Below are positions 8,401 through 17,226 of a stretch of DNA of 64,000 nucleotides, piece by piece; within the stretch, counting starts at the first letter, position 1, and each line of letters begins with the position of its first letter. The notes below the pieces were generated by a model. The model was not told the origin of the DNA, did no database searches, and saw only the letters and a list, made by a program, of their open reading frames with translations. Where the stretch lies: positions 1,550,001-1,614,000 of the forward strand of contig NZ_CP046507.1 of NCBI RefSeq assembly GCF_009741445.1. Direction: 5' to 3'. This DNA comes from Mycobacterium avium subsp. avium. GTDB lineage: Bacteria > Actinomycetota > Actinomycetes > Mycobacteriales > Mycobacteriaceae. The position numbers and the translations under genes are program-made.

Positions 8401-9540
8401 TTAGGGGAGTGGACCAGTCCACGTCGGGCTGGCCGTCAACACCTGCACACCACCCTCGGTGATGTGGACGGTGTCGCGGCGGAACACCGCGCCGATCCCG
8501 CGCTGCCACACGTAGCCGGTGATGGCCAACACCATGCCGGCCTCCATGCGATCCCGTTCTCCTGCGGCCGCCAGTGTTTCGGACACTACCGGCGGATCGA
8601 AACCGAGGCCCAGCCCGTGCGCCACCGGCATCGGCGGTACCGGCTCATCGACAGCGCGATAGGCGGCGAGCAGATCGCCGGTGGACGCACCGGGGCGGCA
8701 GGCGGCAAGCATCCTGTCGTACAACGCATTCGACCGGCCGAACAGCGCGCGAACCTGACCGCCGACCGTATCACCGGCCGGCCAGGTGCGGCCCACCTCG
8801 GCCACATAACCGTCGGCCAGCGCCCCGGCGGCGAACGCCACCAGGTCACCCGGGCGCACCTCGCCCGAACCGGCCCGCCGCCACGGCCGTTCCCGCGACG
8901 TCACCCAGGCGGCATCCTGGGTGGCCGGTGTGCTGACCCCACCCGCGGCCATCGCCTCCATCATGGCCCCGGCCAGCGTCCGCTCCGCCGCGCCCGGCAC
9001 CAATTCGGCCAGCGCAGCAGCCAATCCGTGCTCGGCGACGCGCAGCGCCGCACCCATCGCGGTGATTTCGTCGGGCGTCTTGATGCGCCGCGCCGCACGC
9101 ATCGCCGGCTCGGCGTCCACGAGTTCGGCATTGGGGAAGGCCTCGGGCAGCAAGGCGGCGAAAGTCGGTGTGAGCGCGTCGGTTCCGACCCGCCGCGCCG
9201 ATTCGGCGCCCTCGACCTTCCTGAGCACGTCGATCAGCGTCACCGGATTCCAGGCCAGGCCGTACAGGTGATCGTGGTCGATCTCCTCCGGGACACCCTC
9301 GTCGTCGGTGCTGTTCAGATAGATGTCGCCGGTGGCGCGCACAAGCACGCACATCGGGCCGAACGGTCGCGTTCCGGCTATCCAGAGCTGCGGCGCGCCG
9401 GTGACGTAGCGGATGTTGGCCTGCCGGCCGAGCACCAGCATGTCGAGGCCGTGCTCATCCATCGCCGCCAGCGCCCGTTGCCGGCGTGCCAACCGCAGCG
9501 CCGGGGCATCGGGCAGAACCTCAGTCGCCATAGGGCGCAT
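8401..9540 (-). CDS. M24-fold protein lacking metal ligands (pseudo-peptidase)
   Basis: A 379-residue protein with the creatinase/prolidase two-domain layout; a second ATG lies 9 bp inside (9531). Aligned by eye with the active neighbour, the first metal Asp is Ala (LVAFAAGALADGY), the second is Glu (VAEVGRTW), the first metal Glu is Thr (MVLAITGYVW) and the second is Arg (AVFRRDTVHIT); only the His motif AHGLGLGFD stays. It therefore probably cannot hold the two-metal centre and may be a non-catalytic partner or binding protein. It overlaps the upstream M24 gene by 11-20 bp, so the two are expected to be co-translated. Confidence 0.8.
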   Translation of the reverse strand: MRPMATEVLPDAPALRLARRQRALAAMDEHGLDMLVLGRQANIRYVTGAPQLWIAGTRPFGPMCVLVRATGDIYLNSTDDEGVPEEIDHDHLYGLAWNPVTLIDVLRKVEGAESARRVGTDALTPTFAALLPEAFPNAELVDAEPAMRAARRIKTPDEITAMGAALRVAEHGLAAALAELVPGAAERTLAGAMMEAMAAGGVSTPATQDAAWVTSRERPWRRAGSGEVRPGDLVAFAAGALADGYVAEVGRTWPAGDTVGGQVRALFGRSNALYDRMLAACRPGASTGDLLAAYRAVDEPVPPMPVAHGLGLGFDPPVVSETLAAAGERDRMEAGMVLAITGYVWQRGIGAVFRRDTVHITEGGVQVLTASPTWTGPLP

Positions 9541-10750
9541 AGGGGTAGTCGGTGATCGGCAGGTAGCCGTCCTCGGTGATCACCACGATCTCCTCACTGC
9601 GATAGCCTCCGGTCCCGTCCTCCCACACCACGGGTTCCAGCACCAGAACCATGCCCGGGGGAAAGACGAAGTTGTCGTCGAACTCCTCACCGAGATCCGT
9701 GCCGATCATCGGGGCTTCGGCGGGATAGGTGCCGATGCCGTGGCCCAGATAGAAATGCGGCAGCCACGGTTTGCGCCCGCCGTTCGCGGCGATCGCCGCA
9801 CGCGCCAGATCACCCGACGTGACACCGGCTTTGGTCACCGCCAGCACGGCGTCCAGGATGTCGCGCCAGCGGTGGAACTGGTCCTGTTGCCGCGGCGTGG
9901 GCTCCCGGCCGACCACCCAGGTCCGGCCGAAGTCTGAACAGTATCCGGCGTAGGTGATGCTGATGTCGGTCCACAACACATCGCCGGCGGCCAGTTCCCG
10001 CTCGGTGGGCAGCAGCGGAAGCGCCAGGTCGCCATGCGTCGTCCATACCCCGGCTTCCCGCGAACTCGGCATCACCTGCCAGATCGCCTCCAGCATGTTG
10101 GTGGTGGCGCCCAGTTCGAATGCGCGGCGGACGAAGGTGGGCGAAAGGTCGATCTGCCGTACCCCCGGCCGCAGCGCCCGCTGCACGTCGACAATGGCCT
10201 CTTCGGTGATCCGGGCGGCCCGGCGCAGACACGACAACTCGTCGCGGGTCTTCACCAGTTGCGCGGCGCCGAGCACCGTCGCCGCATCCGTCGGCGGGCC
10301 GGACGGAAACAGGGTGACCGCGGCCCGGCGCATCGCCCCGGTGAGTTCGTCGACGGCGATGCGCCCCCGTGGCGGGACGAGATCGGCCAGCGTCCGCGCG
10401 AAATCCTGGACGCCGTGGTCGAATTCGAGGTAGGCGGGTCCGTGCAGGTGGTCGTCGGGTACCGGTGATTCCGCGGATGCGCCGCTGCGGAACGGCATGA
10501 ACAGGTGCGGATGCTCGTCGTCGGCGAGCACGACGGCGACCGGGCGCTCCACGTGGGACAGGCCCGCGTCCAGCAACGGCCAGCTGGCTCCCGTCGCATA
10601 TCCCACGTAGCCGTTCATCAGCAGGATCAACGCGTCGACGCCGTGGTCGGCCATTGCGCCGCGCAACCGGGCCCCGGTCTCGGCGCGCATCCGCGCCCAG
10701 TCCGGCTCGTCGGGGATGTCGATCACCGATCCGCGCGCTGAGGCCGTCAC
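9521..10750 (-). CDS. M24 family metallopeptidase (Xaa-Pro peptidase/creatinase-like)
   Basis: A 409-residue protein of the pita-bread fold. The five metal ligands are visible: Asp262 (LWTDIS), Asp273 (YCSDFG), His337 (YLGHGIGT), Glu372 (VLEPVV) and Glu386 (YRSEEIV). The N-terminal creatinase-like domain spans roughly residues 20-165. Family members cut dipeptides with proline or hydrolyse small C-N substrates such as creatine; the sequence alone does not say which. It is followed, with overlap, by a paralogue that has lost the ligands, suggesting a heteromer. The TGA lies inside the start region of that gene. Confidence 0.85.
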   Translation of the reverse strand: MTASARGSVIDIPDEPDWARMRAETGARLRGAMADHGVDALILLMNGYVGYATGASWPLLDAGLSHVERPVAVVLADDEHPHLFMPFRSGASAESPVPDDHLHGPAYLEFDHGVQDFARTLADLVPPRGRIAVDELTGAMRRAAVTLFPSGPPTDAATVLGAAQLVKTRDELSCLRRAARITEEAIVDVQRALRPGVRQIDLSPTFVRRAFELGATTNMLEAIWQVMPSSREAGVWTTHGDLALPLLPTERELAAGDVLWTDISITYAGYCSDFGRTWVVGREPTPRQQDQFHRWRDILDAVLAVTKAGVTSGDLARAAIAANGGRKPWLPHFYLGHGIGTYPAEAPMIGTDLGEEFDDNFVFPPGMVLVLEPVVWEDGTGGYRSEEIVVITEDGYLPITDYPYAPYGD

Positions 10751-10820
10751 GCTGAAATCCCCAGGAATTGCTTTCGCCCCGGCATCAGCACCATCGTCCC
10801 TTCGTGGTCGTTGCTGCGGT

Positions 10821-11768
10821 TCAGCCGGGATAGTCGACGCCGCTGAGCTGTTCGGAGAGCCGCCACAACCGCGCCATCTCGGGCTCGCTGCGCGCCAGCG
10901 GCGGTACGCGCGCGAAAGTCACGCCGCCCCTGGCGGTTTCGTAGAACCCGCGCGGGCCATAGTAGCGAGCGCCCTGCGCATCCGGTGACACCGCGGCATA
11001 CAGCGTCGGCTTGACGGCCTCGTCGATGTCGAGCCACATGAACGGCAGCAGCCGCCACGTCAGCCGGGTGAGCCGGGCCTGCAATGTCGGCGCGCTGCTG
11101 CCGTAGGAGGCGCCGCTGAGCAGGTTGGTCTTGGCCAGTCCGGGGTGCGCGGCGTTGGACATCAGACCCCAACCGCCGAGCCGGCTGCGCCAGTCCAGCT
11201 CCACGGCGAACATCAGCTGTGCCAGTTTGGCCACACCGTAGCTGTACATGGGTTGGTAGCCGTGTTCGGCGTTCACGTCGGCGAAGTCGAGTTTGCGCTG
11301 GGTGGCGGCGATACTGCTGACGGTGACCACCCGGGCGGAGTCCGCGGCGCGCAGCAGCGCCAGCAGGAGTCCCGTCAACGCGAAGTGCCCGAGATGGTTT
11401 GTGCCGAACTGTAATTCGAATCCGTCGCTGGTCTGCTGCCGCCGGGGCGGGGCCATCACGCCGGCGTTGTTGATCAAGATGTCGATCGGACGCCCCTCGG
11501 CGGTCAGCTGTTCACCCAGCGCGGCCACGCTGCGCAGCGACGACAGGTCCAGCTGGCGGATCGTGAGCTTGGCCTGGGGGACCTCCCGCCGGATCGCGGC
11601 GACCGCCTGGTCGCCCTTGGCCGGGTCGCGGACCGCCAGCACCACCTCGGCGCCCGCCGCCGCAAGCCGCTTGGCCAGCCCGAACCCCAAGCCGCTGTTG
11701 GCCCCCGTCACGACGGCGAATTTGCCTCGCAGATCGGGGATTTCGAGGGTCAGGTTGGGCTTCACCAT
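10821..11768 (-). CDS. Short-chain dehydrogenase/reductase (retinol dehydrogenase type)
   Basis: A 315-residue classical SDR. The cofactor motif [16 protein letters not shown] is near residue 16, [10 protein letters not shown] near 90 and the catalytic [14 protein letters not shown] (YxxxK) near 165. The basic residue after the second strand (AVRDPAK) suggests NADP(H). The ATG at 11768 overlaps the end of the P450 gene by 7 bp, and the longer upstream frame lies inside that gene. Members of this subgroup oxidise or reduce hydrophobic alcohols and ketones, which fits work on the product of the linked P450. It is the last gene of the TetR-P450-SDR operon. Confidence 0.85.
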   Translation of the reverse strand: MVKPNLTLEIPDLRGKFAVVTGANSGLGFGLAKRLAAAGAEVVLAVRDPAKGDQAVAAIRREVPQAKLTIRQLDLSSLRSVAALGEQLTAEGRPIDILINNAGVMAPPRRQQTSDGFELQFGTNHLGHFALTGLLLALLRAADSARVVTVSSIAATQRKLDFADVNAEHGYQPMYSYGVAKLAQLMFAVELDWRSRLGGWGLMSNAAHPGLAKTNLLSGASYGSSAPTLQARLTRLTWRLLPFMWLDIDEAVKPTLYAAVSPDAQGARYYGPRGFYETARGGVTFARVPPLARSEPEMARLWRLSEQLSGVDYPG

Positions 11769-12991
11769 GTCACGGGCAGCTCGTAGAGGCCGTAGGCCAG
11801 TGCGTCGTGTTTGAACGGCAGTTCGTAAAGCGGCGCGGCGAGGCGCAGCGTGGGGACGCGGCGTAGCAACGTGGGCAGGACGATCTGCAGTTCCATCCGG
11901 GCCAGCTGCTGACCCACGCATTGGTGGCGACCGTAGCCGAACCCGACGTGGGGCCCGTCTTCGCGGCGCAGGTCCAGCCGGTCCGGGTTGGGGAATTGGC
12001 GGGCATCCCAATTCGCGGGAGCGACGTCGAGGATGATGCCCTCGCCGGCCCGGATCGTCTCACCGCCGATCTCGATGTCCTCGATGGCGATGCGCCGCTG
12101 CCCGGTCTGGATGATGCTCAGGTAGCGCATCAGCTCTTCGACCGCGGTGGCGATGACCTTGGGGTCGTCGGTGTCGCACAACAGCGCACGCTGGTCGGGA
12201 TGCTCGAGCAACGCGGCCACACTGAGGCTGATCATGTTCGCGGTGGTCTCATGGCCCGTGATCAGCACGCCGGTGGCCAGCTGCGCGGCCTCGCGCACGC
12301 TGATCTCTTCGGCGTTGACACGCTCCGCCAGGTCGGACACCAAATCTTCTGAGGGACTTTGCATTTTGGCCCGGACCAGGTTGGCCAGATACTTCGCCAA
12401 CGAGGCCGCGCCCTGAGCGGTGTCCTCCTCGGTCGCGTACCGGCCCATGCCGCGCTGGGCTTGGGTCTGGAAGAACTCCGCGTCCTCGTACGGCACCCCC
12501 AGCAGTTCGCTGATGACCAGCGAGGGGACCGGCAGCGAGACGGTGCTGACGATGTCGCCCGGGTTCGGACCCCTCAGCAGCGCGTCGATGTGGTCATCGG
12601 TGATTTTCTGCACCGCCGGCCGCAGCGCCTCCACCCGCTTGAAGGTGAACGGTTTGGACAGCATCCGGCGAAACCTGGTGTGCTCCTCGGCGTCGGAGGT
12701 GAACACCGAACGCGGCCGCTTGTGCACCGTGGCGAGCATGCCCTCGTTCCAGTGCGGATAACCGGGCAGGCGGTCGTCCACACTGGTGCGCGCATCGGCG
12801 AACAACGCGCGGATCGCCTGGTAGCCGTGGACCAGCCACGGGGTGCTGCCGTCCCAGATCCGCACCCTGCTCAGCTGCTTGTCGGCGTTGAGCTGCAACA
12901 CCTTCGGTGGCGGGGCGAACGGGCAGCCCGGGGCCCGCGTCATCGGGAAGTCCGGAATGTCGGTGTCGGCGTCGGTCGACGGCTGCGTCAT
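11762..12991 (-). CDS. Cytochrome P450
   Basis: A 409-residue soluble bacterial P450. The I-helix oxygen-activating motif is [11 protein letters not shown], the ExxR motif EELMRYL, and the heme-binding loop [17 protein letters not shown] with the Cys ligand. The N-terminal region [13 protein letters not shown] is typical of CYP105/CYP107-like bacterial P450s. No ferredoxin is adjacent, so electrons must come from elsewhere. It overlaps the upstream TetR gene by 4 bp (ATGA) and the downstream SDR gene by 7 bp, so the three form one regulated unit, probably for oxidation of a xenobiotic or lipid. The CYP family number cannot be given by eye. Confidence 0.9.
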   Translation of the reverse strand: MTQPSTDADTDIPDFPMTRAPGCPFAPPPKVLQLNADKQLSRVRIWDGSTPWLVHGYQAIRALFADARTSVDDRLPGYPHWNEGMLATVHKRPRSVFTSDAEEHTRFRRMLSKPFTFKRVEALRPAVQKITDDHIDALLRGPNPGDIVSTVSLPVPSLVISELLGVPYEDAEFFQTQAQRGMGRYATEEDTAQGAASLAKYLANLVRAKMQSPSEDLVSDLAERVNAEEISVREAAQLATGVLITGHETTANMISLSVAALLEHPDQRALLCDTDDPKVIATAVEELMRYLSIIQTGQRRIAIEDIEIGGETIRAGEGIILDVAPANWDARQFPNPDRLDLRREDGPHVGFGYGRHQCVGQQLARMELQIVLPTLLRRVPTLRLAAPLYELPFKHDALAYGLYELPVTW

Positions 12992-13707
12992 GGTGCTCCT
13001 CGGTGATCGGTCTGTCCGGTGGCCGGTGCCGTGGTCTGCGCCGTGGGACCGGCCGCGGCCGCCACGTGCACCGGCGCTCGCCACAGCCCGACGATGGCGT
13101 CGATCAGCCCTTCCGCGGCGACCGGCCACGCCGACCGGGACCGCGGCCCGTGTTCGGCCAGCGCGCCCTCGTGCTCGGCGCAGGTGTGCATGAGCAGGTT
13201 GCGCACCATGACAGTGCGCTCGGCCCGCACCCGCCGGGGCAGCTCGGGAAGGCAGCGGTTGATGCCGTCGAGGGTGCGCACCAGCAACGGCGAACTCAGC
13301 GCGTCCTTGGTGACCACGTGGCGGTAGCTGGGATCGGCCATGGCCTGGGCGGCGAACCGGGCATACCAGCTGGGGGTGCCCAGCGCGGACAGGTGGTCGG
13401 TCAGCGGGCGCACCAGCGCGCCCACCCAGTCGCGCAGCTCGGTGGAATCGCCGACGGCGGCCAACATCTGCGCGCGCAGCTTCTCGATCGGCTCGCGGTG
13501 CTTGCCCTCGATGGCCCGGAGCAGATCGACCCGGGTGCCGAAGTGGTAGCAGGCGGCGGCGTTGTTGCCCTGCCCGGCGGCTTCGCTGATCTGCCGGTTC
13601 GACACGGCGTACATCCCGCGCTCGGCGAACAACACCTCGGCGGCCGACAGGATGGCCTCTCGGGTGCCCGTCGATCTGTCGGAACGAGCGATGCGCTCGG
13701 CGGTCAT
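12988..13707 (-). CDS. TetR family regulator of the P450-SDR operon
   Basis: A 239-residue regulator. The N-terminal helix-turn-helix is at residues 15-60 (EAILSAAEVLFAERG, then ISEAAGQGNNAAACYHFGTR). The C-terminal ligand domain holds RFAAQAMADPSY and ends in an Ala/Thr-rich tail. The ATG at 13707 was chosen because the helix-turn-helix starts soon after; the longer frame has no support. It is the first gene of an overlapping TetR-P450-SDR operon, and an inverted repeat lies 11 bp upstream of its start, so autorepression relieved by a P450 substrate is the simplest model. Confidence 0.85.
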   Translation of the reverse strand: MTAERIARSDRSTGTREAILSAAEVLFAERGMYAVSNRQISEAAGQGNNAAACYHFGTRVDLLRAIEGKHREPIEKLRAQMLAAVGDSTELRDWVGALVRPLTDHLSALGTPSWYARFAAQAMADPSYRHVVTKDALSSPLLVRTLDGINRCLPELPRRVRAERTVMVRNLLMHTCAEHEGALAEHGPRSRSAWPVAAEGLIDAIVGLWRAPVHVAAAAGPTAQTTAPATGQTDHRGAP

Positions 13708-13717
13708 CGCCTCAGTG

Positions 13718-13735
13718 AACACCCACCGTGGTGTT
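13718..13735. promoter_or_regulatory. Probable TetR operator
   Basis: Inverted repeat AACACC, six bases, GGTGTT, placed 11 bp before the start codon of the TetR gene that heads the P450 operon. Its position and 18-bp size are typical of a TetR autoregulatory site. The surrounding AT-rich stretch at 13735-13755 is likely to hold the promoter. Assignment rests on symmetry and position only. Confidence 0.5.
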
Positions 13736-13906
13736 AAATCAAGCAATTTATTTACCGTCGCACCGCGGGCGAGGGCAGGCGTCGCACCCCGGGCGACGCC
13801 AGGCGGACCCGGGTGGGGCCGGGCTGCCTCGGTCAAAGGTGGGCGCGTCGACGGCATTTCATCGCGCTGACGCCTGCAGGCGGCTCACGGCGAATACAGT
13901 CGTGGC

Positions 13907-14383
13907 ATGAATTCGCTGCAGCGGTTGGGCCGCAGCCGGGCGGTCTACCGCCTGCTGATGGGCCGCGGGCGGCCGATCGTCGAGGGCGTGGAGGCGCTGC
14001 TGCGGTTCGCCACGAAGGGGCGGCTGGGAGTGCTCGACCTCGCCGGTCTGCCGAATGTGCGGATCACCGTCTCGGGACGCAAGACCGGCCTCGCCCGAAG
14101 CGCGACGGTGCAGTACGTCCCTTTTCGTGACGGTCTGTTGTTGGTCGGTTCGAACTGGGGACGCCGGCGGCACCCGTCGTGGTCGGCGAATCTCAAAGCG
14201 GCACAACGGGTCACGGTGCGCAGTCGGGGGCATCGTTTCGTCGCGGCGGTGCAGCTGCTCGGTGGGCAAGAGCGCGACGCGGCCTGGGCCGCCGCGCTGG
14301 CGCACTGGCCGAATTACGGTCTGGCCCAAGAACTCGCGGGTGCGCGGCGATTTCGGCTGTTTCTGCTCACCCCGACCGGCTGA
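13907..14383 (+). CDS. F420-type nitroreductase family protein (Ddn-like fold)
   Basis: A 158-residue protein of the deazaflavin (F420)-dependent nitroreductase/quinone reductase family (split-barrel flavin-binding fold). The core ITVSGRKTGLARSATVQYV followed by LLLVGSNWGRRRHPSWSANL matches the family signature, in which the Gly-Ser and Trp residues line the cofactor pocket. Members reduce quinones, nitro compounds or lipid substrates with F420H2. ATG at 13907 is the first in frame. It stands alone, convergent with a membrane protein gene 11 bp away. Confidence 0.82.
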   Translation: MNSLQRLGRSRAVYRLLMGRGRPIVEGVEALLRFATKGRLGVLDLAGLPNVRITVSGRKTGLARSATVQYVPFRDGLLLVGSNWGRRRHPSWSANLKAAQRVTVRSRGHRFVAAVQLLGGQERDAAWAAALAHWPNYGLAQELAGARRFRLFLLTPTG

Positions 14384-14394
14384 TCCGGGGACCG

Positions 14395-14886
14395 TTATCC
14401 TGGGTGCGCCTTTTTCAGGTGCGCTATCTCGCCGCCCCAAACCGATTGGGCCCCAGCGTCACCCACCCGGTAGATCTGGACCATCGAGGCGATGCCGATG
14501 CCCAGCGCCAGGACCGCGACGACGCCGCGGGTCAGCAGACGCCGCTTGTCCGACCGGCGTTCGATCAGGCCCAGCAGTGCCAGCACGATCGCGACCGCCA
14601 GCAGGGCGGCGGAAAAGTAGGTCATCGCACTGCCCAGGGTGGCGTGCTCCTGCAGGATGGGGCTGGGGTTGGCCCGCTGGTCGTACAGCCATCCGCCGGC
14701 GTCGATGGTGATCGGCGTCAGCGCCATCGTGACCACGGCCAGGATCAGCGTCAGCAACATCAGTTGCCCGCGCCGCGCCGCCGGCCAGAGCCCGCACACG
14801 ATGTCCAGCAGCGCCGTCAGCGGCACCAGCACCAGCACGAAATGCACCAGCAGCGCATGGGCCGGCATCCCGTTGATGACGTTCAA
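14395..14886 (-). CDS. DUF2231 four-helix membrane protein
   Basis: A 163-residue protein with four hydrophobic segments: about residues 10-32 (HALLVHFVLVLVPLTALL), 40-60, 85-108 (YFSAALLAVAIVLALLGL) and 120-138. The first helix with its His and the segment DAGGWLYDQRANPSPIL before helix 3 are typical of DUF2231, a family with no firm function although some members bind heme. It lies 30 bp downstream of the lipoprotein gene on the same strand and is probably co-transcribed with it. Confidence 0.8.
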   Translation of the reverse strand: MNVINGMPAHALLVHFVLVLVPLTALLDIVCGLWPAARRGQLMLLTLILAVVTMALTPITIDAGGWLYDQRANPSPILQEHATLGSAMTYFSAALLAVAIVLALLGLIERRSDKRRLLTRGVVAVLALGIGIASMVQIYRVGDAGAQSVWGGEIAHLKKAHPG

Positions 14887-14916
14887 GTCGCGCCCCCTCC
14901 GCAGCCCGCTAGCTAG

Positions 14917-15552
14917 CTAGCCGCCCAGCCCCTTCTTGATGGCCGCGTCCTGCTTCTGGCCGACGTCGTTGGCGAATTCGGGCGGGGCCAGCGTGTCGGT
15001 GGGACCGTCGAACTCCAGCGTCGCCAGCGCCTTGCCCTCGGTGAACAGCAGTACCACCACACCCTTGCTGCGGTCGGGTGCGTTACCCATCAGCATCGTG
15101 CCGCCGCTGCCGATGTTGGACGGCTGCGTGCTGGGGTCTTTGACCACGGCGCCCTGCTGGCCCTTCGCCGCGTTCAACGCGTTGGTCGCGGCGCCGGGGT
15201 CGTCGTAGATGCCGATGGTGATCTTGATGGCGTGGCTGCCGTCCTCGTCTTTGAAGGTGGTGGACACGCCGGGCTGGCCGTTGGGGTTGTCGGTCGGTGG
15301 AGCGCCGGTGAAGGGGACCGGCGCGTTGATGTCGCTCGCCTGGATGAGCAGCTTGGCGTACTCGTTGGGCGTCGCCGGCGCCGGCGACGAGGGCGGTGCC
15401 GCGGCGGGGCTGGTGGCCGAGGTCGACGAGGTGGCGGATCCGGTCTTCGACGTCGAAGGCTGCGACTTGTTGTTGCTGCCGCACCCGGCGACCGACACGG
15501 CCAGCGCCGTCGTCGCCGCCACCCCCGCGATCACCGCACGTGAAGTCCTCAT
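14917..15552 (-). CDS. Secreted lipoprotein, unknown function
   Basis: A 211-residue protein with a signal peptide and lipobox VAGC (Cys24), so it should be lipidated and held on the outer face of the membrane. A Ser/Thr/Ala/Pro-rich linker spans about residues 28-60. The folded part has KDEDGSHAIKITIGIYDD and a long Ala-rich helix. No enzyme motif was recognised. It is separated from the sigma-factor gene upstream by a strong hairpin, so it must have its own promoter in the roughly 75 bp between hairpin and start; the DUF2231 gene follows. Confidence 0.78.
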   Translation of the reverse strand: MRTSRAVIAGVAATTALAVSVAGCGSNNKSQPSTSKTGSATSSTSATSPAAAPPSSPAPATPNEYAKLLIQASDINAPVPFTGAPPTDNPNGQPGVSTTFKDEDGSHAIKITIGIYDDPGAATNALNAAKGQQGAVVKDPSTQPSNIGSGGTMLMGNAPDRSKGVVVLLFTEGKALATLEFDGPTDTLAPPEFANDVGQKQDAAIKKGLGG

Positions 15553-15630
15553 CGCATCGAGCTCCCTTCCAGGCTTCCTGGCGACCTTCCCGGCGACACA
15601 GTCGGGTTCGTCTTCCGCATCGCACAGTAC

Positions 15631-15663
15631 AGTGCTCCGCGGCAGCGAATGCCGCGGAGCACT
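15631..15663 (-). terminator. Strong hairpin terminator after the sigma-factor gene
   Basis: Perfect 14-bp stem (AGTGCTCCGCGGCA and its complement) around a 5-base loop, starting 16 bp past the sigma-factor stop. There is no T-tract, as usual for mycobacterial hairpin terminators. It would isolate sigma-factor transcription from the downstream lipoprotein gene. Confidence 0.75.
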
Positions 15664-15678
15664 CCTGGTATGAACGGT

Positions 15679-16488
15679 TTACTCGAGTTGGTCGCGCAGG
15701 CAGCGCAGGGTGTTTGCCAGGATGCGCGAGACCTGCATCTGCGAGACGCCGATCCGCTCGGCTATCTGGCTCTGCGTCATGGATTCGAAGAACCGCATCC
15801 GCAACACCTCGCGTTCGCGGTGCGGCAGGGTGGCGACCAGGACCCGCAGCGCTTCCCGGTTGGTGATGTGCTCGATCTGCGGGTCGATGTCGCCCACCGA
15901 GTCGGCCACCGAGCGCGGCGTCCCGGAACTGTCCGCACCCTGCGGCGCATCCAACGAGTCGAGGCGATAGGCGTCGCCGGCGACCAGGCATTCGACGATC
16001 TCTTCCCGCGGAACCTCGAGCACCTGCGAGAGCTCGCCGGCGTTCGGCGCCCGGCCGAGCTGCTGGGCGAGGTCGGCGGTCGTCCTGCTGATCTGCACGT
16101 GCAACTCGCGCAGCCGCCGGGGCACCCGCATCCCCCAGCTGTAGTCGCGGAAATAGCGGCGGACCTCGCCCATCATGGTGGGCACGGCGAACCCGATGAA
16201 GCTGGGACCCTTCGCCGGATCGAAGCGGTTGACGGCGTTCATCAGCCCCAGCCGCGCGACCTGGACCAAGTCGTCGAGACCCTCGCCGCGGCGGGCGAAA
16301 TGGCTGGCCACGTGATCGGCCAGGGGCAGGCATCGGGCCACGATGCGCTCACGCTGACGGCGGTACTCGTGCGATTCCGCGGGCATCCGGCGCAGTTCCA
16401 GGAACATCTCGACGACGTCTTCGTACGAATCGTCGGATTGGGTGGTGGGCCGGGCAGCTGTAGGTGTCGGAGCGATTGCGTTGGTCAT
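15679..16488 (-). CDS. RNA polymerase sigma factor, SigF/SigB family paralogue
   Basis: A 269-residue group 3 sigma factor close to mycobacterial SigF. Region 2 holds DDLVQVARLGLMNAVNRFDP and FAVPTMMGEVRRYFRD, region 3 VPRRLRELHVQI, and region 4 LPHREREVLRMRFFESMTQS with the helix-turn-helix IAERIGVSQMQVSRIL. SigF is normally encoded next to its anti-sigma factor RsbW (UsfX), but no anti-sigma gene is seen here, so this looks like an extra orphan copy. ATG 16488 starts the conserved region; a second in-frame ATG lies at 16542. The non-coding region upstream is unusually long. A consensus SigF promoter occurs elsewhere in the window (about 40.1 kb). Confidence 0.85.
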   Translation of the reverse strand: MTNAIAPTPTAARPTTQSDDSYEDVVEMFLELRRMPAESHEYRRQRERIVARCLPLADHVASHFARRGEGLDDLVQVARLGLMNAVNRFDPAKGPSFIGFAVPTMMGEVRRYFRDYSWGMRVPRRLRELHVQISRTTADLAQQLGRAPNAGELSQVLEVPREEIVECLVAGDAYRLDSLDAPQGADSSGTPRSVADSVGDIDPQIEHITNREALRVLVATLPHREREVLRMRFFESMTQSQIAERIGVSQMQVSRILANTLRCLRDQLE

Positions 16489-17226
16489 AGGCTGGCGCAC
16501 CTCTTCACTCGACGAATCGGGTAAACAACTGCGCGGGAACAAGTTTCCATTGCTGACTCACTCCTCGAGTCGTGCAGCGGGACCTCGCAGCGATGCGCAC
16601 GGTCGCCTCCACTGCATCCTTATCCGCCGGACGGTCGATTACCCGTCGCACGGACTAGCAGGAAGGTGACTCGGATCGTGGATCGCCGGAGCCATACCAA
16701 GCTCAGTAGCCGTGCGGCTGACTGGGCCGCTTTTAGCTAAACGGCGACGCGTCCATATCGGACTTCAGTGGCGACTATACGCCCCATCGCCGCACCCGGC
16801 GATCGCTTACGGCAGCAGATTGCGGGCTTTTCTTAACAGTTTCCGACGTGTATCAGCGCTGGCCCAGCAAGGCTTGGGGATGGCCCGGCGGCCGCGTCAC
16901 CAGTGCTCCGTGTGGTCCGGATTGGCCGTGAGCAAACAGCGTCGCAGCCTGGTGTGGGGTCCCGACGGCCCGCGGTGACCCGTTTCACCCCGGTGTCCGC
17001 GGGGCGTATCCGTTCGGGATTTCGGCGCGGCCGCACACCCGGCGGTAGCGTAGGTGCCCGACCATCCGGTTGGCCGGGAGCGCCGGTTCTCATTTTCGCG
17101 ACGGCTGGGTACTGTTCGGCTAATGTTCGACATCCCTGCCGGGCGGCTCGCCGGCATCCGATCGCGAAAACCGTTCGCGCGCAAGGTTTTACCTCGCCCG
17201 CAAGCCGGCGCTGGGCGGTGGCCGCG
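16489..17226. other. Long non-coding gap upstream of the sigma-factor gene
   Basis: About 740 bp without a convincing gene; the short ORFs have poor codon character. It contains the perfect palindrome TTTAGCTAAA (16732-16741) flanked by CCG and CGG, a small AGCCG/CGGCT hairpin just before it, AT-richer DNA around 16825-16850, and a SigF-like element near 17086-17111. It should contain the promoters of the sigma factor (leftward) and the SDR (rightward). Confidence 0.4.
17086..17111 (+). promoter_or_regulatory. Possible SigF-like promoter upstream of the SDR gene
   Basis: GTTC, 17 bases, GGGTA. The mycobacterial SigF consensus is GTTT, 15-17 bases, GGGTA, so one -35 base differs. It lies about 115 bp before the SDR start. 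Weak, because such short elements occur by chance in GC-rich DNA. Confidence 0.22.

Noticed and set aside
15083..16333. A 416-codon minus-strand frame across the sigma-factor and lipoprotein genes
   Set aside because: It is a shadow frame of both real genes and also crosses the hairpin between them.
16489..16740. A SigF promoter for the sigma-factor gene itself
   Set aside because: GGGTAA occurs on the minus strand around 16636-16644, but no GTTT lies 15-17 bases upstream.
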